From Ophiocordyceps camponoti-saundersi (nom. inval.) (lineage: Eukaryota > Ascomycota > Sordariomycetes > Hypocreales > Ophiocordycipitaceae), in NCBI GenBank assembly GCA_003339415.1, contig PDHQ01000633.1, forward strand, positions 1 to 13,335: 13,335 nt of DNA, given 5' to 3'. The notes beneath the pieces were generated by a model that was not told the origin of the DNA, did no database searches, and saw only the letters and a program-made list of their open reading frames with translations. How positions within the stretch are numbered: position 1 is the first letter of the stretch; each line of letters starts with the position of its first letter. Shown piece after piece: positions 8,107 through 13,335 of this stretch. Both the position numbers and the translations under genes were made by a program.

Positions 8107-8210
8107 AGTATAAAATGCCCTCTTTTCTTCCTCTCTCTCTCTTCCTCTTTCTTCTTCCCTTATCCTCCTCTTCCTCTTCTTTCTAAAGTTTTCTATATAG
8201 CCTTTTTCTT
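8102..8210. promoter_or_regulatory. Possible divergent promoter spacer
   Basis: The spacer between two diverging relics begins with a short inverted repeat, GGCAT (8102-8106) and ATGCC (8115-8119), around a TATA-like TAGTATAAAAT. A polypyrimidine tract follows (about 8122-8190: CTCTCTCTCTTCC and similar). CT-rich tracts near start sites are common in filamentous fungal promoters. The role is inferred from position only. The plus-strand ATG at 8115 opens just 23 codons and is not in frame with the downstream relic. Confidence 0.35.
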
Positions 8211-8214
8211 AAAA

Positions 8215-10500
8215 AGGAATATAGATCTTAGAATAAACTTAGGTCTTATTCTTACGTGTAATCGTAGCGTATAAGGGAGGTATCGCCTCCTCTAGCTTTC
8301 GACTATATACCTATTAATCGTAGCTATAATAAACGCTTTAAGTATAGATATAAGTATCTACTTATAGATTTTATATCTATTAAAATAACGTGGTTTTTTT
8401 CTATAGGAGTCGGAGCGATAGGCACTCTCGCGCCTTATAATAAATATTATTCTTCGAGCTAAGATTACTATATCCGCCTTAGTAATATATATTAAAATTT
8501 TATATAATAATAGATATTTTAGGGCCCTAATTACGTAGAGCTATTAGGTAGCGAATAGCACTACTTATAAGAAGTATAGTCGCCCGCGGACTTACGCGTA
8601 CTTTTTTTAGTGCTATATCTCGCTCTTAGGCTTAAAGTATAGCGTTTCTAGTAGCTTTATATAAGCGGGTCTTAGATAATAATATTTATACTAAACCTAA
8701 ACTACTACTCCTAGCTCTACGTAAATTATAGCGATAGCTATTAAGGATAATAATAATATCGCGGAGAGTAGAGAGGTTATAAAATTAGAAAACTCTCTTA
8801 AGGTCGAAGTTAGGAATAGATAAGTATAGGAAGGGCTATTATCTCCTAAGCTCCTTAAGGATATTATACCTATTTCCCTTAACGCTTACTAAATAGACTT
8901 AGGTTAATGCTAAGAAAAATCGGCGGTATCGAAGTAAAGGTTAAATATATAGATAGAAGGTAATAATAATATATAGTAAACGCTAAAGATAACGCTTATA
9001 ATTATAATAACGTCTAATACTAGTAAAAGTAAATAATATAATAATAGAAGGAAAGTATATAGATAACTAGGGTATTAGGTAACTTAGTTTTAAAGTCTAA
9101 GTTTATTATAACTTCTATACTTATAAAATTTCGAAATTCTTTTAGAATACTTAAGGAGAGGTAACTCTAAAAGGAGGTAAGTAATTTATTCCTTCTCGAA
9201 ACTAATTAGTATAATATCTATTTTATCGGGGAATTATAATATTATTCTAATATAGGTATTTTAGCGGGGGAAGAAGGATACCCTAAGTAAGTATAGTAGA
9301 TACGTAAGGGGCGTAACTTCTTAGGTAACTAAAGTTTTTAACTAATATAAGGGGGGATCTTTAGCTATAGGGGGAAGTGCCGGATAGTAATTCTTTATAG
9401 GGAAAATAATAAGAAGTCGGTTTTCTATATAAAGATAAAAAAAGAAAGAGAAAGGAAGATAAGAACTATTTAATTAAGTGCCGAGAACTTAAGAATAAGT
9501 ATTTAAATTAGGAATTTATAATATAAAAGTATAGAGTTTAAAATAAAGTTATAAGGTTAGTAGAGTTTTTACTATAAGTCCTCTCTAAGACTTAACTTAC
9601 GATAAACGACTTTTACGATAGCTATAAAGATAAGGTTAGGGCTAATTACTTACTTAATTTCTTCCTCTTTCGAGGGAAACTAATCTAAGCTATATACTTA
9701 GTAATAACCCTAGTCCTATATTATTCACCTTTTATATCCTAATTTATAGATACTTTTAAGAAAAGAAAGGGGTTAAGGAACTATTTAATCGGACCTTATA
9801 AGAGCTCTTAGATATCTCTTAGCTAAGTTATACGCTTATTTTTCTTTAAGCGTATTAGGGTTTATTATTCTATCTATATTATAAATCGGATATAGTAGTT
9901 TATCTATACGCTTACTACGGTTTAGGTAGAAGTCGTCTATATTAAGTATGCCCGATACGTATACGTAGGGCGTTATCTTATCTATATTATAAATTAAATA
10001 AAATAGGTCTATAATATGCTTCCTGCGATTAAAGTAGAAGTTTATAACTTTATCGAGCAGGTCTAGGCGCTTACGGAGCGTATTAAACGTATAATTACCT
10101 TACTTATATTATAAAGTAACGATTTATGCTAACTAGTAATAATAAAATAGTAGAGATTAAAAACCCTCTCGTGGTCGCTCGTAATCTGCTACCGTGTTTC
10201 TAAATACGTAAATATAGAACTCTCTATAACTTAACTAATAAAAAACTAAAAGATAGGGAAGTCTAAGTTTTATTATCTTATAACTTAACTGAGGATAATT
10301 AAGAAGGTAAGGAGGTGTGAGTCTTATTACTTTACTAGGGGGGATATAAAGGTCTAGGTCTATTTACTTTTACTCGCGCGGGTACGGGCTAGATAGTAAT
10401 TCTCTATATATAAAATAACGATATTTCTCCTTTTAACGGAGCAATAGCGGTAAGAGTAGATAGGAATTATATACTATTTAATAAATCCGTAAGAAAAAAA
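8215..10500 (+). pseudogene. RIP-killed relic of an unidentified plus-strand gene, possibly with a cyclin-box-like segment
   Basis: From about 8161 a plus-strand frame (codons from 8161, 8164 and so on) reads as protein with only TAA/TAG stops. The clearest part is 8401-8880: S-R-L-I-I-N-I-I-L-R-A-K-I-T-I-S-A-L-V-I (about 8438-8497), then a Ser/Thr/Gln-rich stretch (8641-8740), then A-E-S-R-E-V-I-K-L-E-N-S-L-K-V-E-V (8761 on). The first block resembles the helix of Pho80/Pcl-type fungal cyclin boxes, but this is only a resemblance. From about 9600 the neighbouring frame reads better, for example P-A-I-K-V-E-V-Y-N-F-I-E-Q-V (10022-10063), followed by T-E-R-I-K-R-I-I. This implies a frameshift, an intron or a second gene. 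Stop density over 8880-9840 is high, so the middle is poorly supported. Confidence 0.4.
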
Positions 10501-10600
10501 AAAATATCCTTTCTCTCTCTCCCCCTCTCTTATAAATACCTACTTTCGCTAGATCGGAACCGAATATTTTTTTTATATTACTTAGCACGCTTCCCTTATA
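10500..10600. other. Spacer between two converging relics
   Basis: This A-rich then CT-rich spacer (AAGAAAAAAAAAA, then CTTTCTCTCTCTCCCCCTCTC) lies between the end of the plus-strand relic and the end of the large minus-strand relic. No gene is visible. It resembles the CT-rich spacers between the converging relics of the array in composition. Confidence 0.5.
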
Positions 10601-13262
10601 GTTATCTTTACTAACTTAATATCCCCTTATTACTTAACTTAGTATTCCCTATATTTTACCTTTTCTTATTTTTTATTATTTTACGCTCCTCTCTTATCCC
10701 CGCTTTACCCTTTCTCTCTAGTAGCTTTTATCTTAAATACCTTTTAACCGCGATATTAATCTACCTCTACGCGTCGCCTATTATTAGACCCGGCGGTTAG
10801 GCTAAGATAAACGTGCCTATTCCTATATACTCTAGCACTATATCCCGCCTATACCCGTTCTCTATATAAATTTTCCTTTTACTCTTTACTATACTTAATC
10901 TAGCCTCGCCGAGTCTCGAGATACCTTTTCCTTCCGTACGGCATTTCTTTATCTAGTTCTCGTAGTTTATATATATCCTAATTCCTAATATCTTAAATTC
11001 CGATATCTTATTTGCCGCCTTTACCGCCTTTTCCTCGTTTATATTTTCCTTCGTATTTATAGCCTTTACTTCGCGTTATCTCGGTTATTCTAAACTAAGC
11101 ACCCTTTTCCTTTTCCTCTTAGTCTTCGTGCTTTTCCTCTTCCTCTCGGTCTTTATAATACGGTAAGCCGGCCTCCTTTTTCGCTTTCGCGGACTTACTA
11201 TTAATAATACGGCGTAGGTTTCGTTTTTAGCTTTATTAGCCTATTACGAATCTCTCCTCTACGGTATAGCCTTACGCGTATCCTCCGTATTCTCTACCGC
11301 GCTCCCCGTTAGTACCGTCTTACTCGAATTATTACCTCTCTCTTTCTCCTCTATCTTATTATTCCGCGCGTTCTTTTCTTTCCGCTCCCTCTCCTCTCTT
11401 ATTTCCTCTAGATTTTTATTACGCTTATCTTACGTACCCGATATTTCCGATACGTTTAGCTCTCCCGTCCTCTTTACTATATCCCCTAGCATAGTATTTT
11501 GCACTCCTCCTTTATAAGATATACTTACTACTATCCCCTCTCTCTCTCCTTCGACGCCTTCCCTTTCCGCTCCTCTTTATAAAAAAAGGGAAACGTTAGC
11601 TTAGAAATAGTACCGGACCTCCTTATTTCCTCTTACTTTATTTTCGCTTCCTACTAAACTTATAAGAACTTTATTTATAAAGCTAGCTATAAGAGATATT
11701 ATTCCTCCGGTATCTTTTCCCGCGTTATCTATCTCCTCCTACTATATATCTATATTATATTCTTCGCTTTATATCGTTTTGCCTCCTTTATCTAGTTCTT
11801 AGTAGTTACCCGGTCCCGCTTTATTACCTTTTATTTACGCACGCGTAAATAGTTTATCTATCTCGAATACTTAATATAAGGGTAGTATATAAAATAAGCA
11901 TATCCCTCCTATTATTATTAGTCCCTTACTCTTATCGTAACCCTTATCCGTTCTCTATCCTCTAGCCTTAAAAGGGTACTTTATATCCCCCTATCTCTCT
12001 AAACTTATAATACTAAGTTTATTAGCCGCTATCCTATATAAGCTTAATATAACTATATCGATCGCGCTCGTATATATCGGCTTCTCTCCCGCCTCCGGTA
12101 TAACTTAATCTCGTATAAGGAGTCTTAGCTTAGGTATCGACTATCTTACCTCTCCGTATTATATTATCCTTAAAATATTAATACCGGCGATTTCGGTAAC
12201 GCGGTCTAGCTTATATCTAACAAATCCCCTACTCTAATATTAGAGTATTATTATCGAAAGGTAGCTATATTCCTATTTTTCCTTTTATTTCGTATATAGC
12301 ACGATAATATAGTTAAACGCTACTCCCTTTCCCTATAAGTATAGGATCTCTTTTTATACCCCTACCGTATGTTTTGCCCTTTCCTCCCTCCCCTCTTTTT
12401 ATAGGTTAAATAGTATAAGTATTTACGTTCCCTAGTCCTATAAAAAACTACCCTAGTAATATCCCCCGTTATTTAATTTCGCTTTAAAGTTAACTAGTCC
12501 GCCGATAAGCTCGTGCTCGCCGAGCCGCTCTTTAAAGCTATAAGCAGAGAATTTTACTTTTCCTCGAAATATCTTATTATTATACTTATTATTATACTTA
12601 GCTATTATTTCTAGCGCGTTATCTATAAGATATATAGTATTCGTAAGCCCTTTCTATAGAATCCTTATTAATACTTATAAGCTAAACGATAAGTATTAGT
12701 TTTACCGCTTAGCGTTTTTTAGAAACTTAAATAGGTCCGTATAGTATATTTACTAGTCTACGATATCGGTAAATAGTTCTACTCCGTTTAATATTCTAAC
12801 CTCCTTTTCCTCGCGTATATCTAATAATAGCTTATATTAATCTAGCTACTATAGCCGTAGCTTAAACTAGCTCGGCTACTTAAATTATAGTAACGTAGGA
12901 ATTATTTTCTTTACCTTCTTAAGAATATTACTTATACCCGATAAATCTAATTACGTACTTATTAAATATCCTAAGATAAGAGGTAAGAATCTAGCCTTTA
13001 GCGTTACCCCCTCGAAGAAGTTTATCGCTTATAGTATAGCCGCTAATATCTCTAATCCTAATATTAAATTCTCCTCTATTTTCTTTCTTAGTCGGTAGTT
13101 AGCGTCTTTATTAAATAGTTCTCGCACTAAATTTTATAAGAAAATAAAGAAGAAAAAAAAAATAGTAACGCGAAATTCGTACTCGATAGGTTTTTTTATT
13201 CTACGCTATTACGTTATTATCTACGTAGTTATATAACGGTATATACCTCTGTTTTCCTTTAT
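10600..13262 (-). pseudogene. RIP-killed relic of a large unidentified gene, about 880 codons in one frame
   Basis: This is the clearest relic in the window. One minus-strand frame stays protein-like from 13262 to about 10613 with no indel. It is broken by about 55 stops, all TAA or TAG, mostly where Gln or Trp is plausible. I count about 6 stops per 100 codons, against about 10 per 100 in the poorer plus-strand relic at 8215. Readable blocks: L-V-R-E-L-F-N-K-D-A-N-Y-R-L (about codons 45-58), F-E-G-V-T-L-K-A-R-F-L-P-L-I (about codons 82-95), R-E-E-K-E-V-R-I-L-N-G-V-E-L-F (about codons 150-164), S-F-K-E-R-L-G-E-H-E-L-I-G-G (about codons 262-275) and Y-K-L-D-R-V-T-E-I-A-G-I-N (near codons 350-362). 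The C-terminal third is charged, with R-K-R-K-S-T-K-T-K-R-K-R-K-R (11143-11102), a likely nuclear-localisation type patch. No catalytic motif or known domain is recognised. The start is uncertain: the first ATA that could have been ATG is at 13262, next to the T-tract, so the N-terminus may lie outside. Confidence 0.72.
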
Positions 13263-13267
13263 TCTTA

Positions 13268-13269
<2 letters not shown>

Positions 13270-13335
<66 letters not shown>
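13270..13335. repeat. T homopolymer, 66 nt, at the window end
   Basis: An unbroken run of 66 T reaches the last base. With the A-run at 18-69 it makes the window start and end in complementary homopolymers. It sits directly upstream of the large minus-strand relic. It could be genuine or the low-complexity limit of an assembled sequence. Confidence 0.95.

Noticed and set aside
8115..8186. Short plus-strand frame starting with a retained ATG (23 codons, Ser/Leu/Phe-rich).
   Set aside because: It simply translates the polypyrimidine tract and is not in frame with the downstream relic. It could be an upstream frame of the old gene, but there is nothing to support that.
10316..10420. A possible retroelement zinc knuckle (CCHC) near R-R-C-E-S-Y-Y-F-T-R.
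   Set aside because: The Cys and His spacing does not fit CX2CX4HX4C even when Tyr is allowed to stand for Cys or His, and the frame is uncertain there.

Overview
The window looks like a gene-dead, AT-rich heterochromatic block from a filamentous ascomycete (Pezizomycotina) that has been saturated by repeat-induced point mutation (RIP). CpA and its complement TpG are almost absent from all 13.3 kb: I count roughly 65-70 by eye, where many hundreds would be expected. TpA is correspondingly in large excess, while CpG, CpT and CpC remain common. As a result no intact gene survives. The relics below were found by looking for frames whose only interruptions are TAA and TAG (from CAA, CAG or TGG) and that otherwise read as protein-like sequence.

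Layout. An A-tract (18-69) opens the window and a T-tract (13270-13335) closes it. From 72 to about 7180 lies a degenerate tandem array. Two long units (about 620-3540 and 3541-6275) each carry a plus-strand gene relic, a long CT-rich low-complexity spacer with minisatellites and TA/CT microsatellites, and a converging minus-strand gene relic. A truncated third unit (about 6290-7180) lacks the plus-strand gene. A diverged relative of the minus-strand gene occupies 72-600. The units differ mostly by transitions, as expected of duplicated DNA attacked by RIP.

From about 7190 to the end, three further single-copy relics are visible: a minus-strand one at 7190-8106 with its ATG apparently still in place; a plus-strand one starting near 8215 and reaching about 10500, divergent from the former across a polypyrimidine spacer; and a minus-strand one of about 880 codons at 10600-13262, the longest and clearest. 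I cannot assign a family to any of them with confidence.

The most distinctive signals are the sequence context of the few surviving CpA sites (mostly GpCpA, and several CpApCpG), the long in-frame ghost gene at the right end, and the duplicated convergent two-gene module. Nothing in the window is expected to encode a functional protein. All reading frames, counts and alignments were done by eye, so boundaries are approximate to tens of bases.
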